A stretch of DNA of 64,000 bases from Mycobacterium sp. (GCA_018882965.1 VEQY01000015.1:1-64000), one strand, 5' to 3'; shown: positions 1 through 13,331, numbered from the stretch's first letter. The notes: generated from the sequence alone by a model not told the origin. Program-made: numbers and translations.

Positions 1-597
<597 letters not shown>

Positions 598-787
598 CCA
601 CCCACGCCGAGGCGCGGGAAAGAAATCAGAGAACTACCTGACAACCAAGAAAAAACTTGGCATTACGCCACACCTACGACACGGGGCGCCGAGGTGCGGC
701 AAAAAAACAAACAACAAACAAAAATCACCAAACACACTATTGAGTTCTCAAGCAACACAACCCGCTGGCTTCCGCCTTGAGGGCAAC
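598..787 (-). other. rrn leader RNA with processing/antitermination elements
   Basis: This is the transcribed leader between the predicted start site (about 787) and mature 16S. It contains the conserved mycobacterial leader block CTTGAGAACTCAATAGTG (about 735-752 on minus), associated with rrn antitermination. It also has a hairpin with arms GCCGCACCT (692-700) and AGGTGTGGC (667-675), and an A/T-rich stretch. No coding region here is credible; an open frame across the leader and rRNA is a shadow. Confidence 0.7.
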
Positions 788-793
788 CCTGCC

Positions 794-822
794 ATCCTAC
801 TACGGAGACCGGGTCGGGTCAA
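794..822 (-). promoter_or_regulatory. rrn promoter (-35 TTGACC, 17-nt spacer, -10 TAGGAT)
   Basis: On the minus strand TTGACC (822-817) and TAGGAT (799-794) are separated by 17 nt and followed by GGCAGGGTTGCCC, the downstream sequence typical of mycobacterial rrn P1/PCL1 promoters. The promoter sits 50-80 bp after the murA stop. I see only this one good promoter between murA and 16S; others could lie inside murA. Confidence 0.85.
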
Positions 823-874
823 CTGGCGCTGCCGCTCCGCTAGGCGTCTACGGCGTGCCGTTGAACTGTAACAG

Positions 875-2128
875 TCAGTGTACCCGTTCTATTTCCGCGC
901 CCAGACCGGCCAGGTTCTCGACGAACAGCGGGTAGCCGCGATCGATGTGGAAAACGTCGTGGACCTCGGTCTCCCCGTCGGCGACCAGACCGGCCAGCAC
1001 CAGCCCGGCGCCGGCCCGGATATCGGAGGCCCAGACCGGGGCGCTGGACAGTTGCGGGATGCCGCGCACGACCGCGTGGTGGCCGTCGGTCCGGGCGTCG
1101 GCACCCAGCCGGACCATCTCCTCGACGAATCGGAACCGCGCCTCGAAGACGTTCTCGGTGATCATCGAGGTGCCTTCGGCGATAGAGGCCATCGCGATGG
1201 CCATCGGCTGCAGGTCGGTCGGGAACCCGGGGAAGGGCAGGGTGGCGATGTTGGAGGCCTTGGGCCGCTCGTACTGCACCACCCGGAAGCCGTGATCGTG
1301 CTGGGTGACGGTCGCGCCGGCGTCATGCAATTTGTGCAGAACCACCTGAAGGTGGGCGGGGTCGACGCCGGTGACCGCGATGTCGCCGCGGGTCATCGCC
1401 GCGGCCATCCCCCACGTCGCCGCGACGATCCGGTCGCCGATCACTCGGTGCTCGGTCGGGTGCAGGCGCGCCACACCGGTGATCGTCAGGGTGGGGGTGC
1501 CGCAGCCCTCGATCTGGGCGCCCATCTGGTTGAGCATCGCGCACAGGTCGACGACGTCGGGTTCGCGCGCCGCGTTGTGGATGACCGTGACCCCCTCGGC
1601 CACGACCGCCGCCATCAGGATGTTCTCCGTCGCGCCCACCGACGGGTACTCGAGCTGGATCTCGGCACCGCGCAGCCTCGCCGCGGAGGCCACCACGCAT
1701 CCGTGCTCGATGGTGCATTCCGCGCCCAGCTGCCGCAGCCCCGACTGGTGCATGTCCAGCGGGCGCGAGCCGATCGCGTCACCGCCCGGCAACGCGACCC
1801 GGGCACGCTTGCAGCGTCCGACCAGCGGACCCAGCACGCACACCGACGCCCGGAACTGACGGACCGCGGCAAAGTCGGCCTCGTACTTGGGTTCGTCCGG
1901 GGAGGTGATCCGCACCACCGACCCGTCGAGCTCGACGTTGGCGCCCAGGCCGCGCAACACCTCGGCCATCAACGGGACATCGAGGATGTCCGGGCAGTTC
2001 GTGATCGTGGTGGTTCCCTCGGCCAGCAGACTGGCGGCCATCAGCTTAAGCACGCTGTTCTTCGCGCCGGTGACGGCGACCTGACCGGATAACCGGCGAC
2101 CGCCGGTGACCAGGAAACGCTCGCCCAC
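875..2128 (-). CDS. murA: UDP-N-acetylglucosamine 1-carboxyvinyltransferase
   Basis: MurA transfers enolpyruvate from PEP to UDP-GlcNAc, the first committed step of peptidoglycan synthesis, in the cytoplasm. The EPSP-synthase fold is full length: 417 residues from a GTG at 2128, matching the ~418 aa mycobacterial enzyme. Lys23 in GAKNS is the substrate-binding lysine. The loop reads [14 protein letters not shown], so Asp117 replaces the fosfomycin-reactive cysteine of E. coli MurA; this is known in M. tuberculosis and gives intrinsic fosfomycin resistance. A longer frame opens at 2170, but its extra 14 residues match no family start and would leave 2 bp to the divergent gene. The rrn operon follows directly. 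Confidence 0.96.
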   Translation of the reverse strand: MGERFLVTGGRRLSGQVAVTGAKNSVLKLMAASLLAEGTTTITNCPDILDVPLMAEVLRGLGANVELDGSVVRITSPDEPKYEADFAAVRQFRASVCVLGPLVGRCKRARVALPGGDAIGSRPLDMHQSGLRQLGAECTIEHGCVVASAARLRGAEIQLEYPSVGATENILMAAVVAEGVTVIHNAAREPDVVDLCAMLNQMGAQIEGCGTPTLTITGVARLHPTEHRVIGDRIVAATWGMAAAMTRGDIAVTGVDPAHLQVVLHKLHDAGATVTQHDHGFRVVQYERPKASNIATLPFPGFPTDLQPMAIAMASIAEGTSMITENVFEARFRFVEEMVRLGADARTDGHHAVVRGIPQLSSAPVWASDIRAGAGLVLAGLVADGETEVHDVFHIDRGYPLFVENLAGLGAEIERVH

Positions 2129-2172
2129 GGGTGTTGAGTTTAGATCAGTGCCGACGGCGTACCGTTTCATTC

Positions 2173-2772
2173 ATGGCTGTCCACCTGACCCGCATCTACA
2201 CCCGCACCGGCGATGACGGCACGTCGGGGCTCAGCGACTTCTCGCGGGTCGAGAAGAGCGACCCCCGCCTGATCGCCTACGCCGGGTGCGACGAGGCCAA
2301 TGCAGCCATCGGGGTGGCGGTGGCCCTGGGCGGGCCCGAGGGTGCGCTGAGATCGGTACTCGCGCAGATCCAGAACGACCTCTTCGACGCCGGCGCCGAC
2401 CTGGCCACCCCGATCGTCGCCGACCCGCAGTATCCCCCGCTGCGGATCACCCAGCCCTACATCGACCGACTCGAGAAGTGGTGCGACGAGTTCAACGAAT
2501 CGCTGCCCGAACTGGACTCGTTCATCCTTCCCGGCGGCACTGCGCTGTCGGCGCTGCTGCACGTGGCGCGCACGGTGACCCGGCGGGCCGAGCGCTCGGC
2601 CTGGGCGGCGGTCAAGGCACACCCCGACACCGTCAGCCCCCTGCCGGCCCGCTACCTCAACCGGCTCTCCGACCTGTTGTTCATCGTGTCGCGGGTGGCC
2701 AACCCCGGCGGCGACGTGCTGTGGCAACCGGGCGGACCCGACGCGAAGCGTCCGGACCGGCCGACGACATAG
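2173..2772 (+). CDS. ATP:cob(I)alamin adenosyltransferase, PduO type
   Basis: This 199-residue protein transfers the adenosyl group of ATP to cob(I)alamin, making the cofactor of methylmalonyl-CoA mutase and related enzymes. The N-terminal ATP loop IYTRTGDDGTSGL (about residues 7-19) and the C-terminal RYLNRLSDLLFIVSR segment with the trimer-interface arginine are classic PduO/MMAB signatures. ATG at 2173 is chosen because MAVHLTRIYTRTGDDG is the usual start. It is divergent from murA, as in M. tuberculosis (Rv1314c). The C-terminus runs into a short tandem repeat just after the stop. Confidence 0.93.
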   Translation: MAVHLTRIYTRTGDDGTSGLSDFSRVEKSDPRLIAYAGCDEANAAIGVAVALGGPEGALRSVLAQIQNDLFDAGADLATPIVADPQYPPLRITQPYIDRLEKWCDEFNESLPELDSFILPGGTALSALLHVARTVTRRAERSAWAAVKAHPDTVSPLPARYLNRLSDLLFIVSRVANPGGDVLWQPGGPDAKRPDRPTT

Positions 2773-2777
2773 CGATA

Positions 2778-2841
2778 ACACCGACGCGATCACACCGACG
2801 CGATCACACCGACGCGATCACACCGACGCGATCACACCGAC
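2778..2841. repeat. 14-bp tandem repeat, four full copies plus a partial
   Basis: The unit ACACCGACGCGATC occurs four times head to tail (2778-2833), followed by a partial ACACCGAC. It fills the gap between the converging stop codons of the adenosyltransferase (2772) and the DUF2550 gene and overlaps the last codons of the latter. It looks like slippage-generated VNTR-type sequence; no function is visible. Confidence 0.9.
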
Positions 2842-3275
2842 CTGCGTCGTGACCGCGGCGAGGGCCGCGACTCCAGCCAGGACAGAAAGGCCGTCAGCGC
2901 TCCGCGGTCCAAGGCCATCTCGTAACTGCGAAGCTGATCGCCGGTGGAGTCGTCGAGTTCGAGTACCACGGTCTCGTCGGTCATGATGTCGGACTCGTCG
3001 CCGCACGGAGAGCGCCGTGACACGATCTCCAGGCCGCGCCGCCCGAGGCGCCGATCCGGCCACGGCCGCAGGCTCGACAGCCGGTAGAAGCGGGCCTCAC
3101 CGCCGCGATACCGAATGACACCGTGGCGCCAGCCGTGGCCCCCGACTGCGGGCACGTCACGCAGGATGGCCGCGGTTCCGCCCTGACCGAGCTTCCACAG
3201 CCGGTAGCTGAGCGCAAGGACGACCAGCACCAGCACACCGATCAGCGCGACCATCGCCGTCGTCGTCGCGCTCAT
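2832..3275 (-). CDS. DUF2550 membrane protein (Rv1312-like)
   Basis: This 147-residue protein has one N-terminal transmembrane segment (about residues 6-25) followed by the conserved block GGTAAILRDVPAVGGHGWRH and a cytosolic-type domain rich in Arg. It belongs to the DUF2550 family, which in mycobacteria always follows the ATP synthase operon. It starts 12 bp after the atpC stop, so it is probably co-transcribed. The biochemical role is unknown; an accessory or membrane-regulatory role for F1Fo is only inferred from position. The last codons lie in the 14-bp tandem repeat, so the C-terminus may vary between strains. Confidence 0.9.
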   Translation of the reverse strand: MSATTTAMVALIGVLVLVVLALSYRLWKLGQGGTAAILRDVPAVGGHGWRHGVIRYRGGEARFYRLSSLRPWPDRRLGRRGLEIVSRRSPCGDESDIMTDETVVLELDDSTGDQLRSYEMALDRGALTAFLSWLESRPSPRSRRRSV

Positions 3276-3287
3276 CAGCCCGTCCGG

Positions 3288-3653
3288 TCAGTCGAGCAGA
3301 CCCAGGGCTCGCAGTCGCGCCCGACCCCGGGCGGCTGTTCGCGGGTCATCGGAGGCGGCGTCGGCCTTGGCCGCGTCGGCGTCGATCTCGGATTCGAACG
3401 CGGCGGACTCGGCCAGAATGATCACCCCCGCCTCGGTGACCGACAGGTAGCCGCCGTCGACGGCGACGCGCAGGTCGTCCTCGCCCTCGCGCTCGACGCG
3501 AACCACCGCATCGTCGACGAGTTGCGCAACCAGGGGGATGTGATGGGGCAAGATCCCGATCTCGCCCGAGGTGGTCCGAGTGAACAGAAACGTCGCCTTG
3601 CCCGACCAGATCTTGCGCTCGACGGCGACGATGTCGACGTCCAGTTCGGCCAT
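3288..3653 (-). CDS. atpC: ATP synthase epsilon subunit
   Basis: This is the central-stalk epsilon subunit of F1, 121 residues, as in other mycobacteria. The N-terminal beta-sandwich contains the conserved [19 protein letters not shown] segment (about residues 27-45). A short C-terminal helical domain follows, rich in Ala/Arg. Epsilon couples rotation to the c-ring and restrains ATP hydrolysis. It is last of the eight structural genes, 18 bp after atpD. Confidence 0.97.
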   Translation of the reverse strand: MAELDVDIVAVERKIWSGKATFLFTRTTSGEIGILPHHIPLVAQLVDDAVVRVEREGEDDLRVAVDGGYLSVTEAGVIILAESAAFESEIDADAAKADAASDDPRTAARGRARLRALGLLD

Positions 3654-3671
3654 GTCAGATCACCTCTCGGA

Positions 3672-6067
<2,396 letters not shown>

Positions 6068-6076
6068 GGCCTGTCG

Positions 6077-7723
6077 CTACCTCTTCTTCGGGGCGGGTTT
6101 GCGGACCTGGACTTTCTCCTTCTCGACATCGGCCTCGTCCATCGCTGCGACGTGCGCGTCGGGGACGACCGAGCTACCGTCGGAGGTGGCGAAGCCGCGC
6201 TTGAAATCGGCGACGATGCCGTTGAGTGCCTCCTCGGTCTCCTCGGTCAGCTTCTGCGATTCCCGGATGCCGCTGAGTACCTCCGGGCGCGCGGCCTTGA
6301 CGTGCTCGAGGAACTCCTCCTCGAAACGTGACACGTCGGCAACCGGTACCGAATCGAGGTGGCCCTTGGTGCCCAGGAAGATGGCGACCACCTGGTCCTC
6401 GACCGCCATCGGGCTGTACTGCGGCTGCTTGAGCAGCTCCACCAGCCGAGCGCCACGCTCCAGCTGGGCCTTGGACGCCTCGTCGAGATCGGAGGCGAAC
6501 GCGGCGAACGCCTCCAGCTCGCGGTACTGCGAGAGGTCCAGGCGCAGCGAGCCGGCCACCTCTTTCATCGCCTTGATCTGGGCCGCACCGCCCACGCGCG
6601 ACACCGACACACCGACGTTGATGGCCGGACGTACGCCCTGGTTGAACAGGTCGGTCTCCAGGAAGCACTGCCCGTCGGTGATGGAGATGACGTTGGTCGG
6701 GATGTAGGCCGAGATGTCGTTGGCCTTGGTCTCGATGATCGGCAGCCCCGTCATCGAGCCGCCGCCCAATTCGTCGGAGAGCTTCGCGCAGCGCTCCAGC
6801 AGGCGCGAGTGCAGGTAGAAGACGTCTCCCGGGTAGGCCTCGCGGCCGGGCGGACGGCGCAGCAGCAGTGAGATCGCGCGGTAGGCCTCGGCCTGCTTGG
6901 TCAGATCGTCGAACACGATGAGCACGTGCTTGCCGTCGTACATCCAGTGCTGGGCGATCGCCGACCCGGTGTAGGGCGCCAGCCACTTGAAGCCCGCGGC
7001 GTCGGACGCCGGGGCGGCGACGATGGTGGTGTAGTCCATCGCACCGCCCTCTTCCAGCGCGCGACGCACGCTGGCGATGGTGGTGCCCTTCTGCCCCACC
7101 GCGACGTAGACGCAGCGCACCTGCTTCTTCGGGTCTCCGCTCTCCCAGTTCTGGCGCTGGTTGAGGATCGTGTCCACGCAGACGGCGGTCTTGCCGGTCT
7201 TGCGGTCGCCGATGATCAGCTGGCGCTGACCGCGACCGATCGGGGTCATGGCGTCGACGGCCTTGATGCCGGTCTGCAGCGGCTCGCTCACGCTTTGGCG
7301 CTGCACCACCGAGGGCGCCTGCAACTCGAGGGCTCGGCGCGTCGCGGCGCTGATATCACCCCGGCCGTCGATGGGCTGGCCGAGCGGGTTGACCACCCGG
7401 CCGAGGAACTCGTCGCCCACCGGCACCGAAAGGACCTCGCCGGTCCGTTTGACCTGCTGGCCCTCCTCGATCTTGTCGAACTCGCCGAGGATCACGGCGC
7501 CGACGCTGTGCTCGTCGAGGTTCAGCGCGACTCCGAGGACACCACCGGCGAACTCCAGCAGTTCCTGCGTCATCACCGAGGGCAGGCCCTCCACGTGGGC
7601 GATGCCGTCACCGGCGTCGATGACGGTGCCGATCTCCTCGCGATCGGTGCCCACCTCGAAGCTCGAGACGTAGTTATCGATGGCTCCCTGGATGTCTGCA
7701 GCGGAGATGGTCAACTCTGCCAT
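6077..7723 (-). CDS. atpA: ATP synthase alpha subunit
   Basis: The non-catalytic F1 subunit, 548 residues. The P-loop [11 protein letters not shown] and the signature [14 protein letters not shown] are present. The C-terminus extends past the usual bacterial end with a charged tail (from about residue 513, ending RKPAPKKR). That matches the mycobacterial alpha C-terminal extension shown in M. smegmatis and M. tuberculosis to suppress ATP hydrolysis. Confidence 0.98.
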   Translation of the reverse strand: MAELTISAADIQGAIDNYVSSFEVGTDREEIGTVIDAGDGIAHVEGLPSVMTQELLEFAGGVLGVALNLDEHSVGAVILGEFDKIEEGQQVKRTGEVLSVPVGDEFLGRVVNPLGQPIDGRGDISAATRRALELQAPSVVQRQSVSEPLQTGIKAVDAMTPIGRGQRQLIIGDRKTGKTAVCVDTILNQRQNWESGDPKKQVRCVYVAVGQKGTTIASVRRALEEGGAMDYTTIVAAPASDAAGFKWLAPYTGSAIAQHWMYDGKHVLIVFDDLTKQAEAYRAISLLLRRPPGREAYPGDVFYLHSRLLERCAKLSDELGGGSMTGLPIIETKANDISAYIPTNVISITDGQCFLETDLFNQGVRPAINVGVSVSRVGGAAQIKAMKEVAGSLRLDLSQYRELEAFAAFASDLDEASKAQLERGARLVELLKQPQYSPMAVEDQVVAIFLGTKGHLDSVPVADVSRFEEEFLEHVKAARPEVLSGIRESQKLTEETEEALNGIVADFKRGFATSDGSSVVPDAHVAAMDEADVEKEKVQVRKPAPKKR

Positions 7724-7786
7724 GGCTTCTCGTCTTCCTGCCTTCTTCGTGTGACGTGCTGGATATGCGTGGCTTGTTGATCGGAC

Positions 7787-9121
7787 TCAGTCGGGAAGCT
7801 TGGTCTCGGCTGCGGCCAGCCGGGAGGCCAGCGTCCCGTCGATCACCTCATCGCCGACGGAAACCGTCAGGCCGCCGAGCAATTCGGGATCAATGTTGAG
7901 CTGTACCGAAACGGGTACGTGGTAGATGCGGGTGAGCACCTGGGTCAGTCGCGAACGCTGAGCGTCGGTCAGTTCGGCAGCCGCGCTGACCTGGGCGACG
8001 ATCTCCCCGCGGTGCGCGACGGCGAGCTGCGCGAGCTCCTGCACCGCGTCATCCGCGCGCTGCCCATCGAGCAACTCGACGGTCTGGGTCAGCAGGGCGC
8101 TCGCGATCGGGTTGACTCCCGCGGCGCGGCCGAGCACATCGCCCAGCAGGGACATGCGGTCCGCGGCGGGCCGAGAGTAATCGCTGAGCAGCGTGGACAA
8201 CCCGGGCTGCGTGTCCAGCAGCCGGCTGAACCGGAACAGCTGCTCGGCAACCTCGTCGGCCTGCTGCTCACGCTCGGCCCGCGCCAGCAGCGCCAGCCGC
8301 GCCACGTGCTGGACCGCACTGACGAAATCGCCGGTCGCCGACCACCGAACGGTCGCGGCGGTCTCAAGGATGTCAAGGGCAGGGGCGCAGACACGGTCGG
8401 CCAGCAGCCGCTGCAGAAGTTGCTTCTTGGCCTCGGCCGCACCCGTGGCCTCGGCGAGGTGTCGGGCCAGGATCGGCTCGCGCTGCAGCAGCGCGACCAA
8501 AGAGGCCAGATCTCCGGAGAGGGTGGAGAGCGCGTCTGAGTTCAACGAGACAGCCACCGCGTTGAACCGTTCGACCAGCGCGGCCTGCGCGTCGCGGCTG
8601 GCCGACCGCATCGTGGAGGAGGTGATTTCCGGCGCGAACGCCGCCGGAGCCATGACCTCGAGCTGGTCGAGGAAGCGGTCCACGGTCGCCGCGCGCGACT
8701 GCGGGTCGGCGACGTGCGCGCGGACCAGATCGGCCGCGCGGCGGACCGACTCGTTGCCCAGGTCAGCGCGAAGCTGGCGCACCAGCTGAGCACGCAACAG
8801 CGCGACCTGCTGCTGGCCCTGCACCTTGATCCGCTCGACCTCCACGTCGGCCTGCGCCCGCAGCTGCTCGCCGATCCGCACGGCGTCCGAGCGGGCCTCC
8901 TCGGTGATGTGCCGGGCCTCGGCGCGGGCCTCCTCGATGCGCTTGGCGTGGAATTCACTCGCGCTGGCCAACCGCTGCGATGCCGCCGCGCTGTCCTCGA
9001 GCTGCTGGCGCACCGCGTCCTTCTGGTTGGCCATCAGGCGGCGGATCGGGGGCACCACGTAGCGCACGATGATCCAGACGATGACGACGAAGCCGACGAG
9101 CTGACCGATGAACGTTGACAC
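7787..9121 (-). CDS. atpH: ATP synthase fused b-delta subunit
   Basis: This 444-residue mycobacterial fusion joins an N-terminal b-like membrane anchor ([20 protein letters not shown], about residues 2-21), a long coiled coil (to about 150) and a C-terminal delta domain (OSCP-like, from about 170) that caps F1. GTG at 9121 begins 1 nt after the atpF stop and matches the family start MSTFIGQL. A longer open frame upstream is the shadow of atpF and is not a frameshift. With AtpF it forms the asymmetric peripheral stalk. Confidence 0.96.
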   Translation of the reverse strand: MSTFIGQLVGFVVIVWIIVRYVVPPIRRLMANQKDAVRQQLEDSAAASQRLASASEFHAKRIEEARAEARHITEEARSDAVRIGEQLRAQADVEVERIKVQGQQQVALLRAQLVRQLRADLGNESVRRAADLVRAHVADPQSRAATVDRFLDQLEVMAPAAFAPEITSSTMRSASRDAQAALVERFNAVAVSLNSDALSTLSGDLASLVALLQREPILARHLAEATGAAEAKKQLLQRLLADRVCAPALDILETAATVRWSATGDFVSAVQHVARLALLARAEREQQADEVAEQLFRFSRLLDTQPGLSTLLSDYSRPAADRMSLLGDVLGRAAGVNPIASALLTQTVELLDGQRADDAVQELAQLAVAHRGEIVAQVSAAAELTDAQRSRLTQVLTRIYHVPVSVQLNIDPELLGGLTVSVGDEVIDGTLASRLAAAETKLPD

Positions 9122-9122
9122 G

Positions 9123-9653
9123 CTACCGCCCTGCCACCGTCGAGCCGGAGACGTCAACACCGAGCACGCGGCTGGCCAGCGTCTCGGACAGGCTTTCCAC
9201 CGACGAGCGCAGACTGCCGGCGATGGCATCGCTCTGCTGCTTGAGTTCGTCGTTGGCCTGCTGGAGCGTCTCAGCGACCTGCTCGCCCGCCCGGGCCCGC
9301 ATGGAGTCGAGGATTCCGCGCCCCTCGGCGCGGGCCTCGTCCCGGATTCCGGCGGCCTCCGACCGCGCCGCACCGAGATGCGCGGCGTAGTCGGCCTCGG
9401 CAGCGGTCTCCTGCGCGATGGCGCTGCGGTTGTCCTCGGCGGTCTTGACCGCCATCTTCTCGCGCTCGCCGAGGACCTTCTGGATCGGCGGAACAACGAA
9501 GGTGCCGATCACCCCCAGCACGATCAAGAAGATGGCCAGCACGAAGAAGAAGGTCCCGTTGGGGATCAGGAAGTTGCTGGTGCCGCCTTCCTCGGCTGCC
9601 GCCAGCACTCTGACGCCAACCCCTTCCATCGCCGAGTCCACAGCCAACCCCAC
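9123..9653 (-). CDS. atpF: ATP synthase b subunit
   Basis: This 176-residue peripheral-stalk subunit has a short periplasmic N-terminus, one transmembrane segment with the conserved [20 protein letters not shown] block (about residues 28-47) and a long amphipathic helix. It pairs with the b-delta fusion. The gene is 6 bp after atpE and 1 nt before the atpH start codon, so translation is likely coupled. Confidence 0.96.
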   Translation of the reverse strand: MGLAVDSAMEGVGVRVLAAAEEGGTSNFLIPNGTFFFVLAIFLIVLGVIGTFVVPPIQKVLGEREKMAVKTAEDNRSAIAQETAAEADYAAHLGAARSEAAGIRDEARAEGRGILDSMRARAGEQVAETLQQANDELKQQSDAIAGSLRSSVESLSETLASRVLGVDVSGSTVAGR

Positions 9654-9659
9654 GGTCCG

Positions 9660-9914
<255 letters not shown>

Positions 9915-9989
9915 TTATCCTCCTTGATTGCTGGCAGGGGTGCTACCAGTTCGATGGGTGCTCGTGCGGTGTCGTGTCATACCGGTTGT

Positions 9990-10766
9990 TCAGTGCTCCT
10001 CGTCCAGTTCCATCGACTGGCTGAAGTACAAGATGGTGAGCAGCGAGAAGATGAACGCCTGGATGAGGCCGACGAAGAGGTCGAAGGTCTTCCAGATCGC
10101 ATTGGGCGCCCACATGATGTACGGCGGGAACAGCGCGATCAGCGCGACCATGATGCCGCCGGCGAAGATGTTGCCGAAGAGTCGCAGAGACAGCGAGATC
10201 GGCTTGGCGATCTCCTCGACCAGGTTGATCGGCGCCAGGAAAGCGACATGGCCTTTGAGCAGCTTGACCGGATGCCCGATCAGACCGCGGCGCCAGATGC
10301 CCGCCGCGTGGTAGCAGAGGAAGACGAACAGGGCGAGTGCGAGCACGAAGTTGATGTCGGAGGCCGGCGGTTTGAGCAGTTCATGGGTTCCGCCCTCGGC
10401 GGTGCCGTACTGGACGGGGAGCACCGAAATCCAGTTGGCGACCAGGATGAAGATGAACAGCGTCACCGCCAGCGGGAGCACGAAGGGGGCGATCTTCATG
10501 CCGATCGCCGACTCGATCTGACCGCGCATCTGGGTGGTGATCGCCTCCCAGAACAGCTGGACTCCGCTCGGAACACCGGTGGAGGTGATCTTGGCTTTGA
10601 GGAAGAAGGCCAGTGCGATGACGATCACTCCCGCCAGGGCGGTGGCGTAGATGGTGTCGGTGTTGACGGTCAGGCCCAGCCAGGTGGCTGTGGTGTGATG
10701 GCCGACCTCGATCGCGCCCTCGGCGAGGATGCGCTCCGACCCTGCGCTGCCTGTCATAGTGCTCAA
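9990..10766 (-). CDS. atpB: ATP synthase a subunit
   Basis: This 258-residue integral membrane stator subunit forms the proton half-channels against the c-ring. The essential-Arg helix reads [20 protein letters not shown] (about residues 185-204). Several transmembrane segments and the [17 protein letters not shown]-terminal region match mycobacterial AtpB. Its ATG overlaps the atpI stop by 4 bp. Confidence 0.97.
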   Translation of the reverse strand: MSTMTGSAGSERILAEGAIEVGHHTTATWLGLTVNTDTIYATALAGVIVIALAFFLKAKITSTGVPSGVQLFWEAITTQMRGQIESAIGMKIAPFVLPLAVTLFIFILVANWISVLPVQYGTAEGGTHELLKPPASDINFVLALALFVFLCYHAAGIWRRGLIGHPVKLLKGHVAFLAPINLVEEIAKPISLSLRLFGNIFAGGIMVALIALFPPYIMWAPNAIWKTFDLFVGLIQAFIFSLLTILYFSQSMELDEEH

Positions 10767-11284
10767 TCCTTGAGCATGTCGTCGGAGAGTGAGGCCGAAA
10801 TGGCCGGACCGGTCTCGGCGGGGGCCGATTCAGGGGCAGGCCTGGGCGCCGCCTGAGGGGCCAGGCCGTCGGGACCGCCGGTGCGGATCTTCTTCCACAC
10901 CGGCAGGGCGGTGCTGAGGACCAGCACGACCTGGAAGAGCGCCAGGCCGAAGACGACGCCGAGGCCGGCCGGCCGGAAGGCGAAGGCGATCGCCAGGCCC
11001 ACCACGGAGATGACCATCAGCCGGGTCGCGGAATTCAATGCCATCTTGCGCTTGAGCGGATGGGCGCCGGCGGTGATGGCGGCCACCGAGCGCCGGACCA
11101 GGAGCGCATTGACCAGACCCAGCCCCAGGCCGATGCCGAAAAAAACCCCGAACATCGGGCTTCCGGCCCACGCTGCCAGCGCGATCGCCACCGCGGTCAG
11201 GGCGGCACAGACGCCGGACAGGATCCGGGGGCGGAAGGCTACCGACGGGAACACCAACGGCGCTTCGTGCGCTGGCGTCGTCAC
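10763..11284 (-). CDS. atpI: AtpI-like ATP synthase assembly/membrane protein
   Basis: This 173-residue protein has about four predicted transmembrane segments and a Pro/Ala-rich C-terminal tail. It matches the ATP synthase I family at the head of the mycobacterial operon (Rv1303). The family is linked to c-ring assembly or Mg2+ handling. GTG at 11284 is chosen because the purine-rich GACAGAGGGTGA lies just upstream and the protein then starts right before the membrane region. An upstream extension to 11422 would add ~46 Arg-rich residues and is unlikely. Confidence 0.87.
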   Translation of the reverse strand: MTTPAHEAPLVFPSVAFRPRILSGVCAALTAVAIALAAWAGSPMFGVFFGIGLGLGLVNALLVRRSVAAITAGAHPLKRKMALNSATRLMVISVVGLAIAFAFRPAGLGVVFGLALFQVVLVLSTALPVWKKIRTGGPDGLAPQAAPRPAPESAPAETGPAISASLSDDMLKD

Positions 11285-11448
11285 CCGTTCACCCTCTGTC
11301 CAACGTTGCAGTCCACCGGTCAAACTGCCTCGTCGGCAGCGATGTGCAGGCGCGAAACGAGCCCTCCGGCCGGTTCGTGCCAGCACGTTATCACACGGCC
11401 GGAGCGCCTTCCCGGGTCGCATACGACCCGAGCTTCATGATCCGGAGA

Positions 11449-12654
11449 TCACTTGCCGATCGTGGTCCGGTAGCCGTCGTCGCGGGTGCGCAGCAGCGGA
11501 ATCACGGTGACCACGAGCGCGATCACGATCGCCACGAGCATGACCGCTCCGCTGTAGCGCGGACCGATGAAGATTGTGCTCGCCGCGCCCATTGCCACGA
11601 TGCCGACCCAGAGGTAGATCACCATCACGACGCGGCGGTGGGAGTGGCCGATCTCCAGCAGACGGTGGTGCAGGTGCATCTTGTCCGGACTGAACGGACT
11701 GCGTCCGGCGCGGGTGCGCCTGACGATGGCCAGCAGCATGTCCAGGGCCGGCACGAACACCACCGCGACCACCAGCAGGAACGGTGAGAGCAAGGCGTAG
11801 ACGTCACGGGTTCCGTAGGCGCTCTGCGAGATCGGGCCGGCGGCGGTCGTCGATGCCGCGGCCAGCATCAGACCGATCAGCATGGACCCGGAATCGCCCA
11901 TGAAGATCCTCGCGGGGTGGAAGTTGTGCGGCAGGAATCCCAGGCAGGCGCCGGCGAGCACGACGGAGATGACCGCCGGGGGGTAGAACAGGACGTCGCC
12001 GCCATGGTCGCGGAGCAGGCCCACCGAGAAAAGACAGATGGCCGCCGCGGCGATGAGGCCCAGTCCGGCCGCCAGCCCGTCGAGTCCGTCGACGAAGTTC
12101 ATCGCGTTGATGATCGCCACCGTCAACGCCAGCGTGAGCAGGATGGACGAGGCCTGGTCGAGGACGATCGTGCCCACCCCGCCGAAGGGGATGTAGAGCA
12201 CGCTCCAGGCCACACCCATGGTCACCAGCACGCTGGCCGCCGTGACCTGGCCCGCGAACTTGGTCAGCGCGTCCAGGCCCCACCGGTCGTCGATCAGCCC
12301 GATGCCCATCACCAGCCCGCCGGCGATCACCACCGCGGGCATCCCGGAGGAGTAGACGAAACCGCGGGTGAGCGCCGGCAGCTGGGAGGCCAGGAAAACG
12401 GCGGTCACCACACCGAGATACATCGCCAACCCGCCCATCCGCGGGGTCGGATTGAGGTGCACGTCGCGCTCACGCGGGTAGGCGACCGCCCCCAGCCGGG
12501 TGGCCAGTTGCCGCACCCCTCCGGTGGCGAAGTAGGTGACGATCGCCGCCGTCAGACCGACCAGCACCAGCTCCCGCAGCGGCACGCCGGCACCGCGGTC
12601 AGACAGGGCCAGGTAGTTGTTCGCGATCTCACTGATGGTCAAACGGTACTGCAC
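11449..12654 (-). CDS. wecA: Decaprenyl-phosphate GlcNAc-1-phosphate transferase
   Basis: WecA (Rfe) attaches GlcNAc-1-phosphate to decaprenyl phosphate, starting the arabinogalactan linker unit of the mycobacterial wall. It has 401 residues and about eleven membrane segments. Family motifs are present: the DDRWGLDALTKF loop with the first Asp pair, NAMNFVDGLDGLAAG, FLPHNFHPARIFMGDSG and the HLHHRLLEIGHSHRR histidine motif. It starts 23 bp after sua5. A 164-bp gap separates it from atpI. Confidence 0.96.
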   Translation of the reverse strand: MQYRLTISEIANNYLALSDRGAGVPLRELVLVGLTAAIVTYFATGGVRQLATRLGAVAYPRERDVHLNPTPRMGGLAMYLGVVTAVFLASQLPALTRGFVYSSGMPAVVIAGGLVMGIGLIDDRWGLDALTKFAGQVTAASVLVTMGVAWSVLYIPFGGVGTIVLDQASSILLTLALTVAIINAMNFVDGLDGLAAGLGLIAAAAICLFSVGLLRDHGGDVLFYPPAVISVVLAGACLGFLPHNFHPARIFMGDSGSMLIGLMLAAASTTAAGPISQSAYGTRDVYALLSPFLLVVAVVFVPALDMLLAIVRRTRAGRSPFSPDKMHLHHRLLEIGHSHRRVVMVIYLWVGIVAMGAASTIFIGPRYSGAVMLVAIVIALVVTVIPLLRTRDDGYRTTIGK

Positions 12655-12677
12655 CCGGGAGCGCGCACCCGCGATGC

Positions 12678-13331
12678 TCAGTCGGTCAGCGACGCGGCGT
12701 CGACGCCGAGTACCGCGGCGATGGCCTGCGCGCTCACCGGTCCCTGCCGCAGGATGCGCGCGGGCTCGACGGTCAGATCGACGATGGTCGAGGCGGCCTG
12801 CTCCGGGGAGGGCCCGCCGTCGAGGTAGACCTCGACGAGGTCGCCGAGCTGGCGTTGCGCCTCAGCGGCGGTGGTGGCCGGGGGCTGGCCGGAGACGTTG
12901 GCGCTGGAGACCGCCATCGGACCGGTCTGGCGGAGGAGTTCGATGGCGACCGGGTGCAGCGGCATGCGCAGCATCACCGTCCCGCGCGCGTCGCCGAGGT
13001 CCCACTGCAGCGACGGCGCCTGCCGCACGACCAAGCTCAGCGCCCCCGGCCAGAAGGCGCGGATGAGCTCGCGGGCGCTGTCGGGGACGGCGTAGACCAG
13101 CCCCTCGATGGTCTGCCAGGAGCCGACGAGGACACCGACCGGCATGTCGCGTCCGCGCCCCTTGGCCGCCAGCAGGCCCGCGACGGCCTGGCTGTCGAAC
13201 GCATCGGCGCCGATGCCGTAGACGGTGTCGGTGGGCATCACCACCAGCCGGCCGCTGCGCACCGCCGCCGCCGCTTCCGCCACCGCCTCCGCGCGCCCGT
13301 CCGGATCGCGGCAGTCGAAGAACTGGGTCAT
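12678..13331 (-). CDS. L-threonylcarbamoyladenylate synthase
   Basis: This 217-residue Sua5/YwlC/TsaC-family enzyme makes threonylcarbamoyl-AMP from Thr, bicarbonate and ATP for the t6A37 modification of ANN-decoding tRNAs. The conserved MPTDTVYGIGADA block (about residues 32-44), the KGRGRDMP loop and SSANVSGQPP near residue 145 identify it. Its ATG overlaps the prmC stop by 4 bp, and prfA-prmC-sua5 appear to be one translation-linked unit, as in M. tuberculosis (Rv1299-Rv1301). Confidence 0.94.
   Translation of the reverse strand: MTQFFDCRDPDGRAEAVAEAAAAVRSGRLVVMPTDTVYGIGADAFDSQAVAGLLAAKGRGRDMPVGVLVGSWQTIEGLVYAVPDSARELIRAFWPGALSLVVRQAPSLQWDLGDARGTVMLRMPLHPVAIELLRQTGPMAVSSANVSGQPPATTAAEAQRQLGDLVEVYLDGGPSPEQAASTIVDLTVEPARILRQGPVSAQAIAAVLGVDAASLTD

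Noticed and set aside
878..2092. 404-codon plus-strand frame antisense to murA
   Set aside because: Codon-shadow composition (Gly/Arg/Asp/His-rich) and full overlap with murA, an unmistakable gene.
2778..2841. Possible CRISPR array
   Set aside because: Units are adjacent without spacers, only 14 bp, and no cas genes are present.
7787..9496. Apparent 569-residue fused ATP synthase gene, as if atpF and atpH were joined by frameshift
   Set aside because: The upstream part is the wrong-frame shadow of atpF. atpF is intact and atpH has its own GTG 1 nt after the atpF stop.
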